This document shows, piece by piece, positions 40,040-47,992 of a DNA stretch of 59,740 nt (position 1 is its first letter; each line of letters opens with the position of its first letter). The stretch is from Kiritimatiellia bacterium (GTDB lineage: Bacteria; Verrucomicrobiota; Kiritimatiellia; JAFGHX01): NCBI GenBank assembly GCA_016929905.1, contig JAFGHX010000435.1, forward strand, positions 1-59,740, written 5' to 3'. Under the pieces are notes generated by a model. The model was not told where the DNA came from, ran no database searches, and saw only the letters and a list, made by a program, of their open reading frames with translations. The position numbers and the translations under genes are program-made.

Positions 40040-41266
40040 TCACTTGATGTACTCCTGAATCGTGAAGATGGGCAGGACCATGCCCACGAAGATGGTCCCG
40101 ATGAAACCGGCCATCAGGAACAGCAACATCGGCTCCGCCAGCGCCACCGCCGTCTTGAGCTGCCGGTCCAGCGCCCCCTCCGCAACGCCCGCCAGCCGAA
40201 TCAGCTCCTGGTCGAGCCGCCCGCTTTCCTCCGCGACCGCGATCATCTCCAGCGTCGAACCGGAAAACAGGATCCGGGACCCGGCCAGGCTCGCCGCGAG
40301 CGGCTCGCCCTTCTTCACGCGCTCCGACGCGTTGGCGACCAGGTCGATCAGCGTTCGGTAGCCGAGCGACCGGCGCGCGACGCCCAGTCCGTTCATCAGC
40401 GGCACGCCGGCCGCCAGCAGCGTGCCCAGCATCCGGCAGAACCGGGACATCGCCCGCTTGGCCAACAGCGGCCCGACCAGCGGCAAGCGCAGGACGAGCC
40501 GTTCCCACGCACGCTGGCCGCCGTCGCTGCGCAGCCAGTTGCGCGCCAGCGCCGCCAGGACCACGCCACCGGCGAGCAGATAGGGGCCGTACCGCCGCAG
40601 GAAGCGGCTGGTGCCCACAATCACGCGGGTCAGCAACGGCAGTGCCGCATCGAACCCTTCAAAAAGCGTCTGGAACCGCGGAATGAAGAAGACGAGCAGG
40701 AAAATGAGCACCGCGCTGGCCAGAACCATGAGTACGGCCGGATAGATGAGCGCCGAGAGCACCTTCGCCCGCAGTTCCTTCTCCTGCGCCTGGAAATCCG
40801 CGATCTGGCCCAGCACGACATCCAGGAACCCGCCCGTCTCGCCCGATTCCACCATGGCCACATAGACGCGCGGAAACACCTCCGGCGACTTCGCCATCGC
40901 ATCGGCCAGCGATACGCCGTCGATCACCTGGTCGTGCACTTCCCGCCACTTGGCGGAAGCCGCTTTGTGCCCCGTCTCCTTGTACAGAATCGTCAGCGCC
41001 CGGCTCAGCGGGACGCCGGCTGCCAGAAGACTCGACAGCGAGCGTGTGAAATCTTCCAGCATCCGGAACGGGATGCGCCGGGCGCCCCAGGGGAACCGGA
41101 ACGTGTCCTTCTGCGGCGCGCTGTAGTGCGGCGCCTCCTCCAGGCGCAAGGCCGTCCAGCCTTTGCCTTCCATCTGGAGAAACGCGTCCTGCCGGTTGCG
41201 TGCCTCGAGGTTCCCCTCCGCCACCGCGCCGTCGGTCTGAATCGCCTTGTACCGGAAGGTCGTCAA
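40040..41266 (-). CDS. gspF: GspF inner-membrane platform protein
   Basis: The 408-residue protein has the two T2SSF domains of GspF/PilC (about residues 60-185 and 265-385), with membrane helices such as PAVLMVLASAVLIFLLVFFI and PMLLFLMAGFIGTIFVGMVL. Conserved wording includes LEDFTRSLSSLLAAGVPLSR and MSRFCRMLGTLLAAGVPLMN. It turns the work of GspE into pseudopilus assembly. The start is TTG at 41264-41266, overlapping the gspE stop by 4 nt, with GGAG upstream. Confidence 0.92.
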   Translation of the reverse strand: MTTFRYKAIQTDGAVAEGNLEARNRQDAFLQMEGKGWTALRLEEAPHYSAPQKDTFRFPWGARRIPFRMLEDFTRSLSSLLAAGVPLSRALTILYKETGHKAASAKWREVHDQVIDGVSLADAMAKSPEVFPRVYVAMVESGETGGFLDVVLGQIADFQAQEKELRAKVLSALIYPAVLMVLASAVLIFLLVFFIPRFQTLFEGFDAALPLLTRVIVGTSRFLRRYGPYLLAGGVVLAALARNWLRSDGGQRAWERLVLRLPLVGPLLAKRAMSRFCRMLGTLLAAGVPLMNGLGVARRSLGYRTLIDLVANASERVKKGEPLAASLAGSRILFSGSTLEMIAVAEESGRLDQELIRLAGVAEGALDRQLKTAVALAEPMLLFLMAGFIGTIFVGMVLPIFTIQEYIK

Positions 41267-42978
41267 TGCGCCGCTCCGTTCCCGTTCATCGCGTCGTCCT
41301 TCGAAACCCGCAAGACTTCATCGGGCGTCGTCAGCCCGGCCCGGACCAGCCGCCACCCGTCCTCCAGCAGCGTGCTCATCCCGTCGCGCCGGGCAAGCTC
41401 CTTGATCTCCCCGCTCGAGACGCCCTCCTGGAGCCGAACCCGGATGTCTGGCCCGATCGCCATCATTTCGAATATCGCGTGCCGCCCGAAATAGCCCGTC
41501 TGCCTGCAGGCCCGGCATTCGCCCGCACGGTACAGGACCGCATCGCGCAACGCGTCGAACCGGTCACGCAGCGCGCGGGTGCGCACGGAGTCGTCCACCA
41601 CCCGGCATTCGGCGCAGAGCAGGCGGAGCAGCCGCTGGGCCACGACCACCTCCAGCGACGAGGCCACCAGGTACGGCTCGATCCCCATGTCGACCAGCCG
41701 CGTCAGCGCGCTGGCCGCGTCGTTCGTGTGCAGCGTCGAGAAAACCAGATGCCCCGTCAGCGACGCCTGCACCGCGATCCGGGCCGTCTCCTGGTCGCGA
41801 ATTTCACCGATCAGAATCACGTCCGGATCGTGCCGCAGGATCGAACGCAGCCCGCGCGCGAAGGTCAGGCCCGACTTCTCCGAGACCTGGATCTGGTTGA
41901 CCCCTTTGAGCTGGTACTCCACCGGATCTTCCACCGTGATGATCTTTCGGATCGAGTCGTTGATCTCGTTCAGCGCGCTGTACAACGTCGTCGTCTTGCC
42001 GCTGCCCGTCGGGCCGGTAACCAGTACGATCCCGTGCGGCAGCCGCAGCACCCGGTCGAACAGGCGGCGCTCGCGCTCGGCCATGTCCAGGTCTTCCAGC
42101 CGCATCAGGCCGGCATCCTGGCGCAGCAGCCGCATCACGACCGCCTCGCCGTGGATCATCGGAATCACCGAGGTGCGAATGTCCACCTCGCTGTGCTCGA
42201 CCCGGATCTTGATCCGGCCGTCCTGCGGCAGGCGTTTCTCCGCAATGTTCAAGGCGCTCAGAATCTTGACCCGAGAGACAATGGCCGGCTGAAACCGCTT
42301 CACCTGCGGCGGGACCGGCACGTCCTGCAGCATCCCGTCGATCCGGTACCGGATCCGCAGTTCGTCCTCAAACGGCTCGATGTGGATGTCCGTCGCCCGC
42401 AGCGACACCGCATCCACAAGCACCTGGTTCACGAAATGAATGATCGAGGCGTCGTCCGCCGCTTTGTCCAGGTCCGTCTGCTCCTCGCCCCCCTCGTCCA
42501 CCACCTGCAGCGGGGTCTCCTCGTTCAGGCTGTGTATCGTGTCCGCGCCGATGCCCAGGTGCCGCTTCAGCTCGCGCTGCAGCGCCGCGCGCGGAGCCAG
42601 CACCGGCCGAAGAGTCAGACCGGTCAGCGCTTTCAAATGGTCCAGCCCCGGCGTGGCGAACAGGCGGCTGACCGCCACCGCAATCGTGTCGTCCTCCTGC
42701 TCCAGCGGCAGCAGTTCGTCCTTCACCAGCACGCGGGCCGGAAACCGGGCCAGCAGCGCCGGGTCAATTTCCACTTCGTCCAGCGACGCATACGCCAGCC
42801 CGTATTCCGCCGCCAGCCATTGCAGAACCTCCTCCTCCGTCTGCGGCGATACCTCGCCCGCCGCCGCCAGCCGCTCCAGCGACGCCGCGTCCGGGGCCGA
42901 GAGCTGCTGGCCGCGTACCATGCGCGCCAGCAGCTCCGATCGGCCCGGTTCCGCGGCAACTGTTCGTTCCGCGTTCAT
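41263..42978 (-). CDS. gspE: GspE secretion ATPase
   Basis: This 571-residue cytoplasmic ATPase has an N-terminal GspE/MshEN-like domain (residues 1-160). The catalytic domain has Walker A at 322-330 (GPTGSGKTT), the Asp box (ITVEDPVEYQLKGVNQIQV), Walker B (DVILIGEIRDQETA) and the His box (TGHLVFSTLHTNDA). A four-cysteine zinc motif follows (LLCAECR and GECRACRQTGYFGR). The ATG at 42976-42978 is preferred over one two codons earlier, because GAGG is then 6 nt away. It powers pseudopilus assembly. Confidence 0.93.
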   Translation of the reverse strand: MNAERTVAAEPGRSELLARMVRGQQLSAPDAASLERLAAAGEVSPQTEEEVLQWLAAEYGLAYASLDEVEIDPALLARFPARVLVKDELLPLEQEDDTIAVAVSRLFATPGLDHLKALTGLTLRPVLAPRAALQRELKRHLGIGADTIHSLNEETPLQVVDEGGEEQTDLDKAADDASIIHFVNQVLVDAVSLRATDIHIEPFEDELRIRYRIDGMLQDVPVPPQVKRFQPAIVSRVKILSALNIAEKRLPQDGRIKIRVEHSEVDIRTSVIPMIHGEAVVMRLLRQDAGLMRLEDLDMAERERRLFDRVLRLPHGIVLVTGPTGSGKTTTLYSALNEINDSIRKIITVEDPVEYQLKGVNQIQVSEKSGLTFARGLRSILRHDPDVILIGEIRDQETARIAVQASLTGHLVFSTLHTNDAASALTRLVDMGIEPYLVASSLEVVVAQRLLRLLCAECRVVDDSVRTRALRDRFDALRDAVLYRAGECRACRQTGYFGRHAIFEMMAIGPDIRVRLQEGVSSGEIKELARRDGMSTLLEDGWRLVRAGLTTPDEVLRVSKDDAMNGNGAAH

Positions 42979-42986
42979 CCGCATCC

Positions 42987-43547
42987 TCAGTCCAGAACGC
43001 CGCGCAGAACCAGTTGACACTCCTGCTGCACGGTCAGGACCGCGCGCAACGCCTCGCGCGCCTGCTTCAACTCCGCCTCGTTCTTCTCGCGCGCCGCACG
43101 CACCGCCGCCAGCTTCGCCTTCAGCTCCTCCGCCGAGGTGCCTTCCGCCTCCAGCGCCTTGCGCAAGGCATCCGTCGCCTGCTGCAGCGCCGTCAGCTCC
43201 GTGCCCGACGGCTGCGCCTCCTCGCCGCCCCGCCGCCCGCGGCCGCCCCGCATCCCGCCGCGGCGCCCGGCCATGCTGTCACGCATCTTCGTCTGCACCG
43301 CGTCGATCAGCGGCTTGAGCACGTCCCATTCCTGGTCGCTCGCCTTCAAATCCGTCTTCATCTGCTCCATCCGCCGCTGCTCCCAGCGCTCGCGGGCTCC
43401 CGCCCATGATTCCCGGCCGCCCCGGCCGCCCCGGCCGCCGCCCTCGGCGCCACCCTCGGCGCCGCCCTCGGCCGGCGCCTGCGCCAGCGCCAGCGTCGAT
43501 CCGAATGCGAAGCAGAATGCCAGCAGTATCGCCACACACTGTCTCAT
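42987..43547 (-). CDS. secreted helical protein, Spy/CpxP-like, first gene of the secretion operon
   Basis: The 186-residue protein has a signal peptide (CVAILLAFCFAFGSTLALAQ). A Gly-Arg-rich low-complexity stretch (residues about 26-45) follows, then a helical body rich in Glu, Lys and Arg: MEQMKTDLKASDQEWDVLKP and DALRKALEAEGTSAEELKAK. This resembles periplasmic Spy/CpxP-type helical chaperones by layout, without a clear LTxxQ repeat. It precedes gspE by 8 nt and faces the divergent two-component system. That context suggests a stress- or substrate-related periplasmic role. Family assignment is tentative. Confidence 0.6.
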   Translation of the reverse strand: MRQCVAILLAFCFAFGSTLALAQAPAEGGAEGGAEGGGRGGRGGRESWAGARERWEQRRMEQMKTDLKASDQEWDVLKPLIDAVQTKMRDSMAGRRGGMRGGRGRRGGEEAQPSGTELTALQQATDALRKALEAEGTSAEELKAKLAAVRAAREKNEAELKQAREALRAVLTVQQECQLVLRGVLD

Positions 43548-43775
43548 GACCCTATCTCCTCACTTGGTCTCTTTGACGTTGTCCTTCGTCTCAAGCCTCC
43601 GCAATCCCATACGCCGGCCGCCCGTTCCCGCGCCATCACCTCCTTTCCACCCGTGAACGGCCGCTTCCCCGCTCGACACCCCTCAGCATCACAAACCGCC
43701 CGATCCCCGTGAACGGGCGCCATCCGACTCCACCTAAGTAAACGCACGGACCCATGACAAAGCCCCGCACGGCCT

Positions 43776-43793
43776 CATTACAAATTTGTAATG
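43776..43793. promoter_or_regulatory. perfect 18-bp palindrome, CusR/HprR-type operator
   Basis: CATTACAAATTTGTAATG is a perfect palindrome centred between 43784 and 43785. It differs at one position from the CATTACAAAATTGTAATG box I recall for E. coli CusR and HprR, OmpR-family regulators. It lies 111 nt before the OmpR-family gene at 43904 and 229 nt before the divergent secretion operon start (43547). It is therefore a likely autoregulatory operator that could also control the operon. The rest of the 43548-43903 gap has no gene. Confidence 0.7.
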
Positions 43794-43903
43794 CCCCCGC
43801 CTTGGACGGGAGTGGCCCTCCTGTGCTACACTTCTGGCGTGCGCCCGAAGCCGCCTTCTCGCCCATGAGCCGCCTCGGGCCGATCGTCAACCCGGTAAAA
43901 CCG

Positions 43904-44575
43904 ATGAGGGTACTGCTCGTAGAAGATGAACGCCGCATCGCCTCTTTCGTCCGAAAGGGGCTGACCGAGCAGGGGTTCGACGTCGACGCGTGCCGCGACG
44001 GCGACGAGGCCTACCTGCGCGCCACACGGCAGCCGTATGACGTCATCGTGCTCGATATCATGCTGCCCGGCCGCGACGGGCTGAGTATCCTCCGAAACCT
44101 GCGCGAGCAGAAGAACAGCGTGCCCGTCATCCTGCTGACCGCCCGCACCGAACTGCCGGAACGGCTCGAAGGGCTGAACCTGGGCGCCGATGACTATGTC
44201 ACGAAACCCTTCTACCTCGAGGAACTGATCGCCCGGATCCATGCCGTTGCGCGCCGCGCCTCCGGCGACAGCCTCAGCGTGCTGCAGGCCGGCGACCTCT
44301 CGGTTCATCTCATCACCCGCGATGTCAAACGAGGACAGCAGCCCGTCGAACTCACGCCGCGCGAATTCGCGCTGCTCGAATACCTGATGCGCGCGCCGGG
44401 CCGGGTGCTGACGCGAACCCAGATTCTCGAGCATGTCTGGGGCTATGACTTCGACCCGCAAACCAATCTCGTCGACGTCTACATCCAGCGGGTGCGCAAG
44501 AAAATCGCGCCCGCCGACGAAGAGGACCTGATCGAAACCGTGCGCGGGGTCGGCTACCGATTCCGAAAGACTTGA
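43904..44575 (+). CDS. OmpR-family response regulator
   Basis: The start ATG at 43904 matches the family start MRVLLVEDE; no strong ribosome site precedes it. The 223-residue protein has a receiver domain with the acidic pocket (Glu7, Asp8), the phosphorylation site Asp51 (VLDIMLPG) and the conserved Lys in DDYVTKPF. A winged-helix DNA-binding domain (about residues 125-220) follows, with ELTPREFALLEYLMRAPGRV and LVDVYIQRVRKKI. It is most like the CusR/CopR/HprR branch. The histidine kinase gene follows 2 nt after the stop. Confidence 0.92.
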   Translation: MRVLLVEDERRIASFVRKGLTEQGFDVDACRDGDEAYLRATRQPYDVIVLDIMLPGRDGLSILRNLREQKNSVPVILLTARTELPERLEGLNLGADDYVTKPFYLEELIARIHAVARRASGDSLSVLQAGDLSVHLITRDVKRGQQPVELTPREFALLEYLMRAPGRVLTRTQILEHVWGYDFDPQTNLVDVYIQRVRKKIAPADEEDLIETVRGVGYRFRKT

Positions 44576-44577
44576 TC

Positions 44578-46290
44578 ATGCGAGCAGGACTCCATATCCA
44601 TTCCTTCAGGCTGCGGATCATGCTGCTGTCCGTGCTGCTGTCCGGCGCCGTATTGGCCGTGCTCGGCGCCTCCGGCTGGGCACTCGTCTACAAGACCAAG
44701 CTGGACCGCGTCGACAACGAGATCGAGCGGTTCATCGGCCGCCGTTTCCACAGGCGGCGCGGGCGCACACACTGGAGCCAGGTCGAACAGGCCCTGCAGT
44801 TCGTCTTTGGGGCCGAGCAGGGCACCGAGCGCGTCATCCTCACCGCGCTCGACAGCAGCGGCGAGACGCTGCACCGCTCCGACAACTGGCCCGAGGCGAT
44901 CGTGCTGGACGCGCTCCCGGAACCGGTCGAGCTGCCCGGCCCGAGCGAACGGAGGCGGCCGCCGCCGTCCGAAGCCGACGCCGGCGGCGCGGGCTCCAAT
45001 CGGGCACCGCGCGCGGCGCGTTCCCCGGCGCCGGAACCCGGCGCGCCCGAGCCACCCGGCCCGGACTCCGATCCCGAAGACTCGCGCTCGAATGAGCCGC
45101 CGCGCACGTTGCGGCCCGCGCCGCCCGAACCCGGGCGGCCCGAACCCGACGCCGGCGGGACGGCCACCAATCGCCCGCCGCGCTCCTCGCGCAGCCGTTG
45201 GCGCGGCCCACTCCCGCCGCGCGTGGCGCCCGCGCTCTGTACCGTTCACGCCCAAGGCCAGCGCTGGAGGATCGGGCTCACCCGCGGCAGCGGCGTCACG
45301 CTCGCGCTCGGCGTCAGCCTCAGGGCGCTCGACGCCGAAATGCGCGACATCGCCGCCTCCTTCGCCGCGGCCGTCGCGCTCGGCCTCGTCCTCATCGCCG
45401 CCGGCGGCCGCGCGCTCGCCGCCAGGGCGCTGCGCCCGATCTTCGCCATTACCCGTACGGTCGAGCGCATCACCGCCAAGGGCTTGAACCAGCGCATCCC
45501 GCTCGGCAGCGAGGATTCCGAGTTCGAACGGCTCATCTCCATGCTCAACCAGATGATGGACCGGCTCGAACGCAGCTTCAACCAGGCGGTCCGGTTCAGC
45601 GCCGATGCCGCCCATGAACTCAAGACCCCGCTCGCTATCCTCCAGGGCCAGCTCGAACAGGCCATCCAGGAGGCCGACGCCGGGTCCGCTCAGCAGAGAA
45701 CCTGCGCCCTCCTGCTCGAAGAGGTCCAGCGGCTTGGCGCCATCGTGCGCAAACTCCTCCTCCTCTCGCTCGGCGACGCCGGCGAGCTCAGCCTGAACCT
45801 CGAACCGCTCGACCTCAGCGCCACACTCGACAATCTCACCGAGGATATCCAGATCCTCGCGCCGGGCCTCACGCTCGAACGCGACGTCGAGCCCGGCGTC
45901 TGGGTGCAGGCCGACAGCCACCTCATCGATCAGGCCGTCCAGAACCTGATCGGCAATGCCATCAAGTACAACCGGCCCAACGGGCTCATTCGGCTCGAAC
46001 TGCGCCGCGACGGCCAGTCCGCCCGCTTCGCCGTTTCCAATACCGGCAAGCCCATCCCGGCCGATGAGCACGACAAGATTTTCGACCGGTTCTACCGCGT
46101 CGACCGCGCCCGCACACGTAAAGTCGACGGGGTCGGACTCGGGTTGAGCCTGGCCCGCGAAATCGCCCGGCAGCATTCGGGTGACCTGCTCCTCGCGCGC
46201 AGCGACGTTGACCTGACCACCTTCCTCATGACCCTGCCGTTGGCCGCGCCCAAGCCGGAAGAAACGTCGAATTCCGCGTTTGCGGATTGA
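44578..46290 (+). CDS. sensor histidine kinase with Pro-rich periplasmic domain
   Basis: The 570-residue kinase has a first membrane helix at about residues 14-38 and a second at about 255-275. The periplasmic part between them contains a long Pro/Ala/Arg-rich, probably disordered stretch (about residues 120-220) with an internal duplication (DAGGAGSNRAPRAARS and DAGGTATNRPPRSSRS). Next are HAMP, the H-box with His346 (SADAAHELKTPLAILQGQLE), the N-box (NLIGNAIKYN) and the G-boxes (DGVGLGLSLAREIARQHSG). It should phosphorylate the regulator encoded just upstream. The metal- or redox-binding residues of known sensors of this branch are not recognisable. Confidence 0.9.
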   Translation: MRAGLHIHSFRLRIMLLSVLLSGAVLAVLGASGWALVYKTKLDRVDNEIERFIGRRFHRRRGRTHWSQVEQALQFVFGAEQGTERVILTALDSSGETLHRSDNWPEAIVLDALPEPVELPGPSERRRPPPSEADAGGAGSNRAPRAARSPAPEPGAPEPPGPDSDPEDSRSNEPPRTLRPAPPEPGRPEPDAGGTATNRPPRSSRSRWRGPLPPRVAPALCTVHAQGQRWRIGLTRGSGVTLALGVSLRALDAEMRDIAASFAAAVALGLVLIAAGGRALAARALRPIFAITRTVERITAKGLNQRIPLGSEDSEFERLISMLNQMMDRLERSFNQAVRFSADAAHELKTPLAILQGQLEQAIQEADAGSAQQRTCALLLEEVQRLGAIVRKLLLLSLGDAGELSLNLEPLDLSATLDNLTEDIQILAPGLTLERDVEPGVWVQADSHLIDQAVQNLIGNAIKYNRPNGLIRLELRRDGQSARFAVSNTGKPIPADEHDKIFDRFYRVDRARTRKVDGVGLGLSLAREIARQHSGDLLLARSDVDLTTFLMTLPLAAPKPEETSNSAFAD

Positions 46291-46359
46291 CAACGTACGC
46301 AAAACCGGGTCAAATCAGGGCCTTCATAGGCAGACCAGGGTCGAACTACGGGGTGAGGC

Positions 46360-46566
46360 ATGAGAGTAAGACGCTCGCAGCGAAAGGCGCCGGCGCGCAG
46401 GCCCAGCAAAAGCCCGAGGGCAAAGCGCCGGCGCGTGAAAGAGCAGAGGAAACGGCTTGTCGCGCTGGGTGTGCCCGAGGAAAAAACGGCCAGACTGACC
46501 GAACCGGAAATCCGGGCGCTGCTGCGGCACCCCGAAAAGACTCGGAAGCGGCACGCCGTACAGTAG
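46360..46566 (+). CDS. small basic protein, possibly nucleic-acid-binding
   Basis: The 68-residue product is strongly basic in its first 35 residues (RRPSKSPRAKRRRVKEQRKR). It ends in a short helical part (LVALGVPEEKTARLTEPEIR, then RKRHAVQ). It follows the histidine kinase by 69 nt, with GGGGTGAGG near the start at 46360. The basic charge suggests binding to RNA or DNA, but no family is recognised. It could also be a spurious frame in a GC-rich gap. Confidence 0.5.
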   Translation: MRVRRSQRKAPARRPSKSPRAKRRRVKEQRKRLVALGVPEEKTARLTEPEIRALLRHPEKTRKRHAVQ

Positions 46567-46593
46567 AAGTGCCGTCCCGAATCGCGCCCCCCG

Positions 46594-46658
46594 GCGCAGC
46601 TTGCGCCGCCCGGGCCTCCGGTCCTTCCGCCTGGAGGAAGCGGTCGGACGCCGCTTCC
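46594..46658. repeat. REP-like double hairpin, degenerate copy C
   Basis: GGCGCA/TGCGCC and CCCGGGCC are followed by GGAAGCGGTCGGACGCCGCTTCC (not fully paired), the same two-stem order as the copy at 23897-23939. It lies in the gene-free 46567-46867 gap between the small basic protein and the LacI regulator. Confidence 0.55.
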
Positions 46659-46822
46659 TCTGCCGTGCGGAGAAACCCGCAAGACGAATCGGCCCCTCCA
46701 CCGTGAGTGCGGCCAGCCCGACGCTCGCCCTTCAAATGCACAACTGGCTCCGCACCAGGCAAGAAGGTCCCGCGTCCCCGCACGCCAACCGCATGCGACT
46801 GTGGGCTCCAAGCGTTTGCGTC

Positions 46823-46856
46823 TTGACGCCGCCTCTCTCCCTTGTTAAGCTATGAT
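46823..46856 (+). promoter_or_regulatory. possible promoter of the LacI-type gene
   Basis: TTGACG (46823-46828) is a good -35 box. A -10 candidate TAAGCT lies 17 nt after it (46846-46851), and a better-looking TATGAT (46851-46856) lies 22 nt after, too far for standard spacing. The start codon is at 46868. The evidence supports a promoter region but not its exact boxes. Confidence 0.35.
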
Positions 46857-46867
46857 AGCATTCAACG

Positions 46868-47935
46868 ATGAACTCAGCATCCAATGGCGGAAGGGTGACG
46901 CTTAAGCAGATCGCGGAAGCTGCCGGCGTGTCGGCCAGGGCGGTGAGCTACGCGCTGAACGATGGGGGCAGTCTGGCGCTTGAGACGCGCCAGCGAGTCA
47001 AGGCGATCGCCGACAGACTGGGGTACCGCCGGAACATGGCGGCGTTCGCCACGCGGACAGGGCGCACGAACGCGGTCGACTTGCTCATGGGGCTTACGCG
47101 CGGGATCAGCCGGATCCCGTACACGCTTCTCGAGGGGGTGCACGACGCCCTCGAGTCGTGCGGGCTGCGCCTGCTTCTTTCGCGAGTTTCGGCCGAGCGG
47201 CTCCGTTCGCCCGAATTCATGCCCCGGTTCCTGAAGGAAACGCTCGCGGACGGGATGCTGGTCAACTACACGCACGGCTACCCGGAATCCCTGCCGGAAT
47301 GGCTGCAGCAGTACAGGATCCCGGCCGTCTGGATCAACACGGATCTGCCGCACGACGCCGTGAATCCGGACGACAAGGCCGCCGGCCGGCTCGCCACGCA
47401 GCATCTCCTGCAGCTCGGGCACCGTCGCGTCGCGTATCTCGCTTTCACTCCCGGCGAGGGGGAGCAGCATCATTGCTTCCGGGACCGGCCGGCCGGCTAC
47501 CGGGACGCGTGCGCCGGGGCCGGGCTGGAACCTGTCGAGATCCGACTCGAATCCCGGCCATTCTGGAGAGTCATGCGGGACCCGCTCAACAACGAGCAGC
47601 TCCGCCTGGTGCTCGACTACCTCCGGTCGGCGCGGGGAAGCCGCCCGACCGCGTTCGTTACGCCCGGAACCCGAGAAGCCTATTCGCTCATCCATGCGGC
47701 CGCGCGTCTCGGGTTTTCGGTGCCCGGCGATCTTTCCGTCGTGACGGTGGGCGACACGCTCCAGGCGCAGATCGGGGTCAGTGTCACCACCGTGGAGTTG
47801 CCGTGGGCGGAAATCGGGCGCGAGGCGGTCGCCATGCTCCTGCGCAAGATCGAGGTGCCACGCAAACGCCTGCCCGCTCTGCGGCTCGAGGGGCGACTGA
47901 CCCAGGCCATGACCACCGCGCCGCCCGCCGGCTGA
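46868..47935 (+). CDS. LacI-family transcriptional regulator
   Basis: The 355-residue protein has the LacI helix-turn-helix at residues 10-55: VTLKQIAEAAGVSARAVSYA and ETRQRVKAIADRLGYRRN. A periplasmic-binding-protein-like sugar-sensor domain follows, with DGMLVNYTHGYPESLPEWLQ, LLQLGHRRVAYLAF and GDLSVVTVGDTLQAQIGVSV. It should repress or activate the GH2-like gene and those after it, which begin 57 nt downstream. The typical LacI hinge is present. Effector is unknown. Confidence 0.9.
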   Translation: MNSASNGGRVTLKQIAEAAGVSARAVSYALNDGGSLALETRQRVKAIADRLGYRRNMAAFATRTGRTNAVDLLMGLTRGISRIPYTLLEGVHDALESCGLRLLLSRVSAERLRSPEFMPRFLKETLADGMLVNYTHGYPESLPEWLQQYRIPAVWINTDLPHDAVNPDDKAAGRLATQHLLQLGHRRVAYLAFTPGEGEQHHCFRDRPAGYRDACAGAGLEPVEIRLESRPFWRVMRDPLNNEQLRLVLDYLRSARGSRPTAFVTPGTREAYSLIHAAARLGFSVPGDLSVVTVGDTLQAQIGVSVTTVELPWAEIGREAVAMLLRKIEVPRKRLPALRLEGRLTQAMTTAPPAG

Positions 47936-47992
47936 ACCCCAACCCGCGCCGCGTCGCGTGCCCATAAAACATTTTGACAAGGAACTTCAACG

